Below are positions 1 through 12,816 of a stretch of DNA of 64,000 nucleotides, one piece after another. The stretch comes from Galeopsis tetrahit (lineage: Eukaryota > Streptophyta > Magnoliopsida > Lamiales > Lamiaceae). Under the pieces are notes generated by a model. That model was not told where the DNA came from, ran no database searches, and worked only from the letters and a program-made list of their open reading frames with translations. Made by a program: the position numbers and the translations under genes. How positions within the stretch are numbered: position 1 is the first letter of the stretch; every line of letters starts with the position of its first letter. The stretch spans positions 60,463,441 through 60,527,440 of the forward strand of contig OY776125.1 of the NCBI GenBank assembly GCA_963675135.1, given 5' to 3'.

Positions 1-459
1 TTAGTGAGAGTTTATGCTCACTCTAATGTGAAAACGCACTTTCTTCGTTTCTATCATTCTCTACTTTTCAAAAGTTTCAAGAGTTGCAAAGAGTTAACCA
101 TTACCAATACTTCTTTGTTCTAAAGTTGTTGTTTTGTCCAACACGTTGATAGCGAAATTTAGATTCGACAAATACGAAGATTTAGTGATTAGTTACCAAG
201 AAAACATTATTTTGTCTTTAATTATCACAAAATTACACTCGTTAGTGAGAGTTTATGCTCATTCTAATGTGAAAACGCACTTTCTTCATTTTTCTCATTC
301 TCTATTTTTCAAAAGACTCAAGAATTGCAAAGAGTTAACCATTACCAATACATCTTTGTTCTAAAGTTGTTGTTTTTTCCAACACGTTGATAGTGAAATT
401 AAGATTCGATAAATACGAAGATTTAGTGATTAGTTACCAAGAAAACATTATTTTGTCTT

Positions 460-476
460 TAATTTTCACAAAATTA
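460..476. repeat. Inverted repeat TAATTTT-CAC-AAAATTA (per B monomer)
   Basis: Perfect 7-bp arms (460-466 and 470-476) around a 3-nt centre, shown here in the monomer 365-605. It recurs in most family B units at the same phase. Family A has TAATTAT as the left arm (219-225 in 124-364), one mismatch. Class d changes the right arm to AAAAGTA. Confidence 0.8.
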
Positions 477-485
477 CATTCGTTT

Positions 486-503
486 GTGAGAGTTTACGCT
501 CAC
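486..503. repeat. Inverted repeat GTGAG-N8-CTCAC (per B monomer)
   Basis: Five-bp arms (486-490 and 499-503) with an 8-nt loop. Family A has CTCAT at the right arm, which removes the outermost pair. Class b has 'gcacac', which also breaks it. Confidence 0.7.
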
Positions 504-544
504 TCTAATGTGAAAACGCACTTTCTTTGTTTCTATCATTCTCT

Positions 545-557
545 ACTTTTCAAAAGT
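545..557. repeat. Inverted repeat ACTTTT-C-AAAAGT (per B monomer)
   Basis: Six-bp arms around one central base, 545-550 and 552-557. Family A has 'tatttttcaaaaga' here, leaving only TTTT/AAAA as matched arms. Confidence 0.72.
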
Positions 558-3256
558 TTCAAGAGTTGCAAAGAGTTAACCATTACCAATACTTCTTTGT
601 TCTAAAGTTCTTGTTTTGTCCAACACGTTGATAGCGAAATTTAGATTTGACAAATACGAAGATTTAGTGATGAGTTACCAAGAAAACATTATTTTGTCTT
701 TAATTATCACAAAATTACACTCGTTAGTGAGAGTTTATGCTCATTCTAATGTGAAAACGCACTTTCTTCAATTTTCTCATTCTCTATTTTTCAAAAGACT
801 CAAGAATTGCAAACAGTTAACCATTACCAATACATCTTTGTTCTAAAGTTGTTGTTTTTTCCAACACGTTGATAGTGAAATTAAGATTCGACAAATACGA
901 AGATTTAGTGATTAGTTACCAAGAAAACATTATTTTGTCTTTAATTTTCACAAAATTACACTCGTTAGTGAGAGTTTATGCTCACACTAATGTGAAAACG
1001 CACTTTCTTCGTTTCTATCATTCTCTACTTTTCAAAAGTTTCAAGAGTTGGAAAGAGTTAACAATTACCAATACTTCTTTGTTCTAAAGTTCTTGTTTTG
1101 TCCAACACGTTGATAGTGAAATTAAGATTCGATAAATACGAAGATTTAGTGATTAGTTACCAAGAAAACATTGTTTTGTCTTTAATTTTCACAAAATTAC
1201 ACTCGTTAGTGAGAGTTTATGCTCACTCTAATGTGAAAACGCACTTTCTTCGTTTCTATCATTCTCTACTTTTCAAAAGTTTCAAGAGTTGCAAAGAGTT
1301 AACAATTACCAATACTTCTTTGTTCTAAAGTTCTTGTTTTGTCCAACACGTTGATAGTGAAATTAAGATTCGATAAATACGAAGATTTAGTGATTAGTTA
1401 CCAAGAAAACATTATTTTGTCTTTAATTTTCACAAAATTACATTCGTTTGTGAGAGTTTATGCTCACTCTAATGTGAAATCGCACTTTCTTCGTCTCTAT
1501 CATTCTCTACTTTTCAAAAGTTTCAAGAGTTGCAAAGAGTTAACCATTTCCAATACTTCTTTGTTCTAAAGTTCTTGTTTTGTCCAACACGTTGATAGCG
1601 AAATTTAGATTCGACAAATACGAAGATTTAGTGATGAGTTACCAAGAAAACATTATTTTGTCTTTAATTATCACAAAATTACACTCGTTAGTGAGAGTTT
1701 ATGCTCATTCTAATGTGAAAACGCACTTTCTTCAATTTTCTCATTCTCTATTTTTCAAAAGACTCAAGAATTGCAAAGAGTTAACCATTACCAATACATC
1801 TTTGTTCTAAAGTTGTTGTTTTTTCCAACACGTTGATAGTGAAATTAAGATTCGACAAATACGAAGATTTAGTGATGAGTTACCAAGAAAACATTATTTT
1901 GTCTTTAATTATCACAAAATTACACTCGTTAGTGAGAGTTTATGCTCATTCTAATGTGAAAACGCACTTTCTTCAATTTTCTCATTCTCTATTTTTCAAA
2001 AGACTCAAGAATTGCAAAGAGTTAACCATTACCAATACATCTTTGTTCTAAAGTTGTTGTTTTTTCCAACACGTTGATAGTGAAATTAAGATTCGACAAA
2101 TACGAAGATTTAGTGATGAGTTACCAAGAAAACATTATTTTGTCTTTAATTATCACAAAATTACACTCGTTAGTGAGAGTTTATGCTCATTCTAATGTGA
2201 AAACGCACTTTCTTCAATTTTCTCATTCTCTATTTTTCAAAAGACTCAAGAATTGCAAAGAGTTAACCATTACCAATACATCTTTGTTCTAAAGTTGTTG
2301 TTTTTTCCAACACGTTGATAGTGAAATTAAGATTCGATAAATACGAAGATTTAGTGATTAGTTACCAAGAAAACATTATTTTGTTTTTAATTTTCACAAA
2401 ATTACACTCGTTAGTGAGAGTTTATGCTCACTCTAATATAAAAACGCACTTTCTTCGTTTCTATCATTCTCTACTTTTCAAAAGTTTCAAGAGTTGCAAA
2501 GAGTTAACAATTACCAATACTTCTATGTTCTAAAGTTCTTGTTTTGTCCAACACGTTGATAGTGAAATTAAGATTCGATAAATACGAAGATTTAGTGATT
2601 AGTTACCAAGAAAACATTATTTTGTCTTTAATTTTCACAAAATTACACTCGTTAGTGAGAGTTTATGCTCATTCTAATGTGAAAACGCACTTTCTTCAAT
2701 TTTCTCATTCTCTATTTTTCAAAAGACTCAAGAATTGCAAAGAGTTAACCATTACCAATACATCTTTGTTCTAAAGTTGTTGTTTTATCCAACACGTTGA
2801 TAGTGAAATTAAGATTCGATAAATACGAAGATTTAGTGATTAGTTACCAAGAAAACATTATTTTGTCTTTAATTTTCACAAAATTACATTCGTTTGTGAG
2901 AGTTTATGCTCACTCTAATGTGAAAACGCACTTTCTTCGTTTCTATCATTCTCTACTTTTCAAAAGTTTCAAGAGTTGCAAAGAGTTAACCATTTCCAAT
3001 ACTTCTTTGTTCTAAAGTTCTTGTTTTGTCCAACACGTTGATAGCGAAATTTAGATTCGACAAATACGAAGATTTAGTGATGAGTTACCAAGAAAACATT
3101 ATTTTGTCTTTAATTATCACAAAATTACACTCGTTAGTGAGAGTTTATGCTCATTCTAATGTGAAAACGCGCTTTCTTCAATTTTCTCATTCTCTATTTT
3201 TCAAAAGACTCAAGAATTGCAAAGAGTTAACCATTACCAATACATCTTTGTTCTAA

Positions 3257-3493
3257 AGAGTTTTATCCAACACGTTGATAGTGAAATTAAGATTCGATAA
3301 ATACGAAGATTTAGTGATTAGTTACCAAGAAAACATTATTTTGTTTTTAATTTTCACAAAATTATACTCGTTAGTGAGAGTTTATGCTCACTCTAATATG
3401 AAAACGCACTTTCTTCGTTTCTATCATTCTCTACTTTTCAAAAGTCTCAAGAGTTGCAAAGAGTTAACAATTACCAATACTTCTTTGTTCTAA
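3257..3493 (+). repeat. 237-bp monomer with 4-bp spacer deletion
   Basis: The unit begins 'agagttttatcc' where neighbours have 'agttgttgttttatcc', a loss of 4 bp in the T/G-rich spacer. The rest is an FLIF-class B unit. This deletion was not amplified elsewhere in the window. Confidence 0.9.
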
Positions 3494-4457
3494 AGTTCTT
3501 GTTTTGTCCAACACGTTGATAGTGAAATTAAGATTCGATAAATACGAAGATTTAGTGATTAGTTACCAAGAAAACATTGTTTTGTCTTTAATTTTCACAA
3601 AATTACACTCGTTAGTGAGAGTTTATGCTCACTCTAATGTGAAAACGCACTTTCTTCGTTTCTATCATTCTCTACTTTTCAAAAGTTTCAAGAGTTGCAA
3701 AGAGTTAACAATTACCAATACTTCTTTGTTCTAAAGTTCTTGTTTTGTCCAACACGTTGATAGTGAAATTAAGATTCGATAAATACGAAGATTTAGTGAT
3801 TAGTTACCAAGAAAACATTATTTTGTCTTTAATTTTCACAAAATTACATTCGTTTGTGAGAGTTTATGCTCACTCTAATGTGAAATCGCACTTTCTTCGT
3901 CTCTATCATTCTCTACTTTTCAAAAGTTTCAAGAGTTGCAAAGAGTTAACCATTTCCAATACTTCTTTGTTCTAAAGTTCTTGTTTTGTCCAACACGTTG
4001 ATAGCGAAATTTAGATTCGACAAATACGAAGATTTAGTGATGAGTTACCAAGAAAACATTATTTTGTCTTTAATTATCACAAAATTACACTCGTTAGTGA
4101 GAGTTTATGCTCATTCTAATGTGAAAACGCACTTTCTTCAATTTTCTCATTCTCTATTTTTCAAAAGACTCAAGAATTGCAAAGAGTTAACCATTACCAA
4201 TACATCTTTGTTCTAAAGTTGTTGTTTTTTCCAACACGTTGATAGTGAAATTAAGATTCGACAAATACGAAGATTTAGTGATGAGTTACCAAGAAAACAT
4301 TATTTTGTCTTTAATTATCACAAAATTACACTCGTTAGTGAGAGTTTATGCTCATTCTAATGTGAAAACGCACTTTCTTCAATTTTCTCATTCTCTATTT
4401 TTCAAAAGACTCAAGAATTGCAAAGAGTTAACCATTACCAATACATCTTTGTTCTAA

Positions 4458-7349
4458 AGTTGTTGTTTTTTCCAACACGTTGATAGTGAAATTAAGATTC
4501 GATAAATACGAAGATTTAGTGATTAGTTACCAAGAAAACATTATTTTGTCTTTAATTTTCACAAAATTACATTCGTTTGTGAGAGTTTACGCTCACTCTA
4601 ATGTGAAAACGCACTTTCTTTGTTTCTATCATTCTCTACTTTTCAAAAGTTTCAAGAGTTGCAAAGAGTTAACCATTACCAATACTTCTTTGTTCTAAAG
4701 TTCTTGTTTTGTCCAACACGTTGATAGCGAAATTTAGATTTGACAAATACGAAGATTTAGTGATGAGTTACCAAGAAAACATTATTTTGTCTTTAATTAT
4801 CACAAAATTACACTCGTTAGTGAGAGTTTATGCTCATTCTAATGTGAAAACGCACTTTCTTCAATTTTCTCATTCTCTATTTTTCAAAAGACTCAAGAAT
4901 TGCAAAGAGTTAACCATTACCAATACATCTTTGTTCTAAAGTTGTTGTTTTTTCCAACACGTTGATAGTGAAATTAAGATTCGACAAATACGAAGATTTA
5001 GTGATTAGTTACCAAGAAAACATTATTTTGTCTTTAATTTTCACAAAATTACACTCGTTAGTGAGAGTTTATGCTCATTCTAATGTGAAAACGCACTTTC
5101 TTCAATTTTCTCATTCTCTATTTTTCAAAAGACTCAAGAATTGCAAAGAGTTAACCATTACCAATACATCTTTGTTCTAAAGTTGTTGTTTTATCCAACA
5201 CGTTGATAGTGAAATTAAGATTCGATAAATACGAAGATTTAGTGATTAGTTACCAAGAAAACATTAGTTTGTCTTTAATTTTCACAAAATTACACTCGTT
5301 AGTGAGAGTTTATGCTCACTCTAATGTGAAAACGCACTTTCTTCGTTTCTATCATTCTCTACTTTTCAAAAGTTTCAAGAGTTGCAAAGAGTTAACAATT
5401 ACCAATACTTCTTTGTTCTAAAGTTCTTGTTTTGTCCAACACGTTGATAGTGAAATTAAGATTCGATAAATACGAAGATTTAGTGATTAGTTACCAAGAA
5501 AACATTATTTTGTCTTTAATTTTAACAAAATTACATTCGTTTGTGAGAGTTTATGCTCACTCTAATGTGAAATTGCACTTTCTTCGTCTCTATCATTCTC
5601 TACTTTTCAAAAGTTTCAAGAGTTGCAAAGAGTTAACCATTACGAATACTTCTTTGTTCTAAAGTTCTTGTTTTGTCCAACACGTTGATAGCGATATTTA
5701 GATTCGACAAATACGAAGATTTAGTGATGAGTTACCAAGAAAACATTATTTTGTCTTTAATTATCACAAAATTACACTCGTTAGTGAGAGTTTATGCTCA
5801 TTCTAATATGAAAACGCGCTTTCTTCAATTTTCTCATTCTCTATTTTTCAAAAGACTCAAGAATTGCAAAGAGTTAACCATTACCAATACATCTTTGTTC
5901 TAAAGTTGTTGTTTTTTCCAACACGTTGATAGTGAAATTAAGATTCGATAAATACGAAGATTTAGTGATTAGTTACCAAGAAAACATTAGTTTGTCTTTA
6001 ATTTTCACAAAATTACACTCGTTAGTGAGAGTTTATGCTCACACTAATGTGAAAACGCACTTTCTTCGTTTCTATCATTCTCTACTTTTCAAAAGTTTCA
6101 AGAGTTGGAAAGAGTTAACAATTACCAATACTTCTTTGTTCTAAAGTTCTTGTTTTGTCCAACACGTTGATAGTGAAATTAAGATTCGATAAATACGAAG
6201 ATTTAGTGATTAGTTACCAAGAAAACATTATTTTGTCTTTAATTTTCACAAAATTACATTCGTTTGTGAGAGTTTATGCTCACTCTAATGTGAAATTGCA
6301 CTTTCTTCGTCTCTATCATTCTCTACTTTTCAAAAGTTTCAAGAGTTGCAAAGAGTTAACCATTACCAATACTTCTTTGTTCTAAAGTTCTTGTTTTGTC
6401 CAACACGTTGATAGCGATATTTAGATTCGACAAATACGAAGATTTAGTGATGAGTTACCAAGAAAACATTATTTTGTCTTTAATTATCACAAAATTACAC
6501 TCGTTAGTGAGAGTTTATGCTCATTCTAATATGAAAACGCGCTTTCTTCAATTTTCTCATTCTCTATTTTTCAAAAGACTCAAGAATTGCAAAGAGTTAA
6601 CCATTACCAATACATCTTTGTTCTAAAGTTGTTGTTTTTTCCAACACGTTGATAGTGAAATTAAGATTCGATAAATACGAAGATTTAGTGATTAGTTACC
6701 AAGAAAACATTAGTTTGTCTTTAATTTTCACAAAATTACACTCGTTAGTGAGAGTTTATGCTCACACTAATGTGAAAACGCACTTTCTTCGTTTCTATCA
6801 TTCTCTACTTTTCAAAAGTTTCAAGAGTTGGAAAGAGTTAACAATTACCAATACTTCTTTGTTCTAAAGTTCTTGTTTTGTCCAACACGTTGATAGTGAA
6901 ATTAAGATTCGATAAATACGAAGATTTAGTGATTAGTTACCAAGAAAACATTATTTTGTCTTTAATTTTCACAAAATTACACTCGTTAGTGAGAGTTTAT
7001 GCTCACTCTAATGTGAAAACGCACTTTCTTCGTTTCTATCATTCTCTACTTTTCAAAAGTTTCAAGAGTTGCAAAGAGTTAACCATTACCAATACTTCTT
7101 TGTTCTAAAGTTGTTGTTTTGTCCAACACGTTGATAGCGAAATTTAGATTCGACAAATACGAAGATTTAGTGATTAGTTACCAAGAAAACATTATTTTGT
7201 CTTTAATTATCACAAAATTACACTCGTTAGTGAGAGTTTATGCTCATTCTAATGTGAAAACGCACTTTCTTCATTTTTCTCATTCTCTATTTTTCAAAAG
7301 ACTCAAGAATTGCAAAGAGTTAACCATTACCAATACATCTTTGTTCTAA
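4458..7349 (+). repeat. Region I HOR copy, 12 monomers
   Basis: Order: CF, M, Q, ISLS, LIL, IAIF, ISLS with TN-SWK, LHF, IAIF, ISLS with TN-SWK, plain B, FLHF. The three-unit block IAIF, ISLS/TN-SWK, B is present twice in succession (5663-6385 and 6386-7108), so the 12-mer can be read as a shorter HOR with an internal three-monomer duplication. All units are 241 bp. Confidence 0.75.
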
Positions 7350-10241
7350 AGTTGTTGTTTTTTCCAACACGTTGATAGTGAAATTAAGATTCGATAAATA
7401 CGAAGATTTAGTGATTAGTTACCAAGAAAACATTATTTTGTCTTTAATTTTCACAAAATTACATTCGTTTGTGAGAGTTTACGCTCACTCTAATGTGAAA
7501 ACGCACTTTCTTTGTTTCTATCATTCTCTACTTTTCAAAAGTTTCAAGAGTTGCAAAGAGTTAACCATTACCAATACTTCTTTGTTCTAAAGTTCTTGTT
7601 TTGTCCAACACGTTGATAGCGAAATTTAGATTTGACAAATACGAAGATTTAGTGATGAGTTACCAAGAAAACATTATTTTGTCTTTAATTATCACAAAAT
7701 TACACTCGTTAGTGAGAGTTTATGCTCATTCTAATGTGAAAACGCACTTTCTTCAATTTTCTCATTCTCTATTTTTCAAAAGACTCAAGAATTGCAAAGA
7801 GTTAACCATTACCAATACATCTTTGTTCTAAAGTTGTTGTTTTTTCCAACACGTTGATAGTGAAATTAAGATTCGACAAATACGAAGATTTAGTGATTAG
7901 TTACCAAGAAAACATTATTTTGTCTTTAATTTTCACAAAATTACACTCGTTAGTGAGAGTTTATGCTCATTCTAATGTGAAAACGCACTTTCTTCAATTT
8001 TCTCATTCTCTATTTTTCAAAAGACTCAAGAATTGCAAAGAGTTAACCATTACCAATACATCTTTGTTCTAAAGTTGTTGTTTTATCCAACACGTTGATA
8101 GTGAAATTAAGATTCGATAAATACGAAGATTTAGTGATTAGTTACCAAGAAAACATTAGTTTGTCTTTAATTTTCACAAAATTACACTCGTTAGTGAGAG
8201 TTTATGCTCACTCTAATGTGAAATTGCACTTTCTTCGTCTCTATCATTCTCTACTTTTCAAAAGTTTCAAGAGTTGGAAAGAGTTAACAATTACCAATAC
8301 TTCTTTGTTCTAAAGTTCTTGTTTTGTCCAACACGTTGATAGTGAAATTAAGATTCGATAAATACGAAGATTTAGTGATTAGTTACCAAGAAAACATTAT
8401 TTTGTCTTTAATTTTCACAAAATTACATTCGTTTGTGAGAGTTTATGCTCACTCTAATGTGAAATTGCACTTTCTTCGTCTCTATCATTCTCTACTTTTC
8501 AAAAGTTTCAAGAGTTGCAAAGAGTTAACCATTACCAATACTTCTTTGTTCTAAAGTTCTTGTTTTGTCCAACACGTTGATAGCGATATTTAGATTCGAC
8601 AAATACGAAGATTTAGTGATGAGTTACCAAGAAAACATTATTTTGTCTTTAATTATCACAAAATTACACTCGTTAGTGAGAGTTTATGCTCATTCTAATA
8701 TGAAAACGCGCTTTCTTCAATTTTCTCATTCTCTATTTTTCAAAAGACTCAAGAATTGCAAAGAGTTAACCATTACCAATACATCTTTGTTCTAAAGTTG
8801 TTGTTTTTTCCAACACGTTGATAGTGAAATTAAGATTCGATAAATACGAAGATTTAGTGATTAGTTACCAAGAAAACATTAGTTTGTCTTTAATTTTCAC
8901 AAAATTACACTCGTTAGTGAGAGTTTATGCTCACACTAATGTGAAAACGCACTTTCTTCGTTTCTATCATTCTCTACTTTTCAAAAGTTTCAAGAGTTGG
9001 AAAGAGTTAACAATTACCAATACTTCTTTGTTCTAAAGTTCTTGTTTTGTCCAACACGTTGATAGTGAAATTAAGATTCGATAAATACGAAGATTTAGTG
9101 ATTAGTTACCAAGAAAACATTATTTTGTCTTTAATTTTCACAAAATTACACTCGTTAGTGAGAGTTTATGCTCACTCTAATGTGAAAACGCACTTTCTTC
9201 GTTTCTATCATTCTCTACTTTTCAAAAGTTTCAAGAGTTGCAAAGAGTTAACCATTACCAATACTTCTTTGTTCTAAAGTTGTTGTTTTGTCCAACACGT
9301 TGATAGCGAAATTTAGATTCGACAAATACGAAGATTTAGTGATTAGTTACCAAGAAAACATTATTTTGTCTTTAATTATCACAAAATTACACTCGTTAGT
9401 GAGAGTTTATGCTCATTCTAATATGAAAACGCGCTTTCTTCAATTTTCTCATTCTCTATTTTTCAAAAGACTCAAGAATTGCAAAGAGTTAACCATTACC
9501 AATACATCTTTGTTCTAAAGTTGTTGTTTTTTCCAACACGTTGATAGTGAAATTAAGATTCGATAAATACGAAGATTTAGTGATTAGTTACCAAGAAAAC
9601 ATTAGTTTGTCTTTAATTTTCACAAAATTACACTCGTTAGTGAGAGTTTATGCTCACACTAATGTGAAAACGCACTTTCTTCGTTTCTATCATTCTCTAC
9701 TTTTCAAAAGTTTCAAGAGTTGGAAAGAGTTAACAATTACCAATACTTCTTTGTTCTAAAGTTCTTGTTTTGTCCAACACGTTGATAGTGAAATTAAGAT
9801 TCGATAAATACGAAGATTTAGTGATTAGTTACCAAGAAAACATTATTTTGTCTTTAATTTTCACAAAATTACACTCGTTAGTGAGAGTTTATGCTCACTC
9901 TAATGTGAAAACGCACTTTCTTCGTTTCTATCATTCTCTACTTTTCAAAAGTTTCAAGAGTTGCAAAGAGTTAACCATTACCAATACTTCTTTGTTCTAA
10001 AGTTGTTGTTTTGTCCAACACGTTGATAGCGAAATTTAGATTCGACAAATACGAAGATTTAGTGATTAGTTACCAAGAAAACATTATTTTGTCTTTAATT
10101 ATCACAAAATTACACTCGTTAGTGAGAGTTTATGCTCATTCTAATGTGAAAACGCACTTTCTTCATTTTTCTCATTCTCTATTTTTCAAAAGACTCAAGA
10201 ATTGCAAAGAGTTAACCATTACCAATACATCTTTGTTCTAA
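7350..10241 (+). repeat. Region I HOR copy, 12 monomers, with mosaics
   Basis: Same length as its left neighbour and same opening (CF, M, Q), but two units are mosaics. The unit 8073-8313 joins an ISLS start to an LHF middle ('gaaattgcac') and an SWK tail. The unit 9278-9518 joins an FLHF-like start ('gcgaaattt', 'gtgattag') to an IAIF-like second half ('aatatgaaaacgcgc'). These fit gene conversion or crossover inside a monomer. Confidence 0.72.
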
Positions 10242-12816
10242 AGTTGTTGTTTTTTCCAACACGTTGATAGTGAAATTAAGATTCGATAAATACGAAGATT
10301 TAGTGATTAGTTACCAAGAAAACATTATTTTGTCTTTAATTTTCACAAAATTACATTCGTTTGTGAGAGTTTACGCTCACTCTAATGTGAAAACGCACTT
10401 TCTTTGTTTCTATCATTCTCTACTTTTCAAAAGTTTCAAGAGTTGCAAAGAGTTAACCATTACCAATACTTCTTTGTTCTAAAGTTCTTGTTTTGTCCAA
10501 CACGTTGATAGCGAAATTTAGATTTGACAAATACGAAGATTTAGTGATGAGTTACCAAGAAAACATTATTTTGTCTTTAATTATCACAAAATTACACTCG
10601 TTAGTGAGAGTTTATGCTCATTCTAATGTGAAAACGCACTTTCTTCAATTTTCTCATTCTCTATTTTTCAAAAGACTCAAGAATTGCAAAGAGTTAACCA
10701 TTACCAATACATCTTTGTTCTAAAGTTGTTGTTTTTTCCAACACGTTGATAGTGAAATTAAGATTCGACAAATACGAAGATTTAGTGATTAGTTACCAAG
10801 AAAACATTATTTTGTCTTTAATTTTCACAAAATTACACTCGTTAGTGAGAGTTTATGCTCATTCTAATGTGAAAACGCACTTTCTTCAATTTTCTCATTC
10901 TCTATTTTTCAAAAGACTCAAGAATTGCAAAGAGTTAACCATTACCAATACATCTTTGTTCTAAAGTTGTTGTTTTATCCAACACGTTGATAGTGAAATT
11001 AAGATTCGATAAATACGAAGATTTAGTGATTAGTTACCAAGAAAACATTAGTTTGTCTTTAATTTTCACAAAATTACACTCGTTAGTGAGAGTTTATGCT
11101 CACTCTAATGTGAAAACGCACTTTCTTCGTTTCTATCATTCTCTACTTTTCAAAAGTTTCAAGAGTTGCAAAGAGTTAACAATTACCAATACTTCTTTGT
11201 TCTAAAGTTCTTGTTTTGTCCAACACGTTGATAGTGAAATTAAGATTCGATAAATACGAAGATTTAGTGATTAGTTACCAAGAAAACATTATTTTGTCTT
11301 TAATTTTAACAAAATTACATTCGTTTGTGAGAGTTTATGCTCACTCTAATGTGAAATTGCACTTTCTTCGTCTCTATCATTCTCTACTTTTCAAAAGTTT
11401 CAAGAGTTGCAAAGAGTTAACCATTACGAATACTTCTTTGTTCTAAAGTTCTTGTTTTGTCCAACACGTTGATAGCGATATTTAGATTCGACAAATACGA
11501 AGATTTAGTGATGAGTTACCAAGAAAACATTATTTTGTCTTTAATTATCACAAAATTACACTCGTTAGTGAGAGTTTATGCTCATTCTAATATGAAAACG
11601 CGCTTTCTTCAATTTTCTCATTCTCTATTTTTCAAAAGACTCAAGAATTGCAAAGAGTTAACCATTACCAATACATCTTTGTTCTAAAGTTGTTGTTTTT
11701 TCCAACACGTTGATAGTGAAATTAAGATTCGATAAATACGAAGATTTAGTGATTAGTTACCAAGAAAACATTAGTTTGTCTTTAATTTTCACAAAATTAC
11801 ACTCGTTAGTGAGAGTTTATGCTCACACTAATGTGAAAACGCACTTTCTTCGTTTCTATCATTCTCTACTTTTCAAAAGTTTCAAGAGTTGGAAAGAGTT
11901 AACAATTACCAATACTTCTTTGTTCTAAAGTTCTTGTTTTGTCCAACACGTTGATAGTGAAATTAAGATTCGATAAATACGAAGATTTAGTGATTAGTTA
12001 CCAAGAAAACATTATTTTGTCTTTAATTTTCACAAAATTACATTCGTTTGTGAGAGTTTATGCTCACTCTAATGTGAAATTGCACTTTCTTCGTCTCTAT
12101 CATTCTCTACTTTTCAAAAGTTTCAAGAGTTGCAAAGAGTTAACCATTACCAATACTTCTTTGTTCTAAACTTCTTGTTTTGTCCAACACGTTGATAGCG
12201 AAATTTAGATTCGACAAATACGAAGATTTAGTGATGAGTTACCAAGAAAACATTATTTTGTCTTTAATTATCACAAAATTACACTCGTTAGTGAGAGTTT
12301 ATGCTCATTCTAATGTGAAAACGCACGTTCTTCAATTTTCTCATTCTCTATTTTTCAAAAGACTCAAGAATTGCAAAGAGTTAACCATTACCAATACATC
12401 TTTGTTCTAAAGTTGTTGTTTTTTCCAACACGTTGATAGTGAAATTAAGATTCGATAAATACGAAGATTTAGTGATAATGTGAAAACGCACTTTCTTCGT
12501 TTCTATCATTCTCTACTTTTCAAAAGTTTCAAGAGTTGCAAAGAGTTAACCATTACCAATACTTCTTTGTTCTAAAGTTGTTGTTTTGTCCAACACGTTG
12601 ATAGCGAAATTTAGATTCGACAAATACGAAGATTTAGTGATTAGTTACCAAGAAAACATTATTTTGTCTTTAATTATCACAAAATTACACTCGTTAGTGA
12701 GAGTTTATGCTCATTCTAATGTGAAAACGCACTTTCTTCATTTTTCTCATTCTCTATTTTTCAAAAGACTCAAGAATTGCAAAGAGTTAACCATTACCAA
12801 TACATCTTTGTTCTAA
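10242..12816 (+). repeat. Region I HOR copy, 11 units including a 165-bp unit
   Basis: Order: CF, M, Q, ISLS, LIL, IAIF, ISLS/TN-SWK, LHF, a unit with 'cgcacgttc', the 165-bp deleted unit, FLHF. It shares order and private variants with 15227-17801, offset 4,985 bp. The first eight units also match 4458-6385 in order at an offset of exactly 24 monomers (5,784 bp). Confidence 0.78.
12411..12575 (+). repeat. 165-bp deleted monomer, copy 1
   Basis: Sequence jumps from 'gatttagtgat' directly to 'aatgtgaaaacg' at about 12476/12477, removing 76 bp. The deleted part includes the 'taatttt' and 'gtgag' dyads. The open frame is destroyed. Confidence 0.92.

Larger units (their letters stand above)
1..4457 (+). 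repeat. Region I, irregular leading segment
   Basis: A 123-bp partial unit and 18 complete monomers. Order: FLHF, CF, M, TN-SWK, an IVL unit ('cattgtttt'), an SHF unit ('gaaatcgcac'), M, M, M, an FLIF unit ('tttgtttttaatt'), then further A/B units, a second FLIF unit (237 bp), IVL, SHF, M, M. The block IVL-SHF-M-M occurs twice, at about 1088-2051 and 3494-4457, offset 2,406 bp (ten monomers minus the 4-bp deletion). Three M-type family A units stand side by side at 1570-2292, breaking the A/B alternation. No gene or other element is visible. Confidence 0.75.

Noticed and set aside
134..364. Open frame of 76 codons (and 72-codon versions in the other units) as a multi-copy gene family
   Set aside because: Starts are TTG only, and the 72/76 difference merely reflects TTG versus TTT in the spacer. 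Frames rotate between units, 27 e units have a fixed stop, seven 240-bp units are frameshifted, and A/B differences are mostly amino-acid changing. No promoter or ribosome-binding pattern stands out.
442..473. Phased A/T tracts as a curved-DNA signal
   Set aside because: Tract spacing in this stretch runs about 7-12 bp and is not regular enough by eye. A curvature calculation would be needed, so I make no claim.
545..557. ACTTTT-C-AAAAGT and TAATTTT-CAC-AAAATTA as transcription terminators
   Set aside because: The arms are short and A/T-only or nearly so, with no G/C stem and no associated gene. They are treated as satellite dyads.
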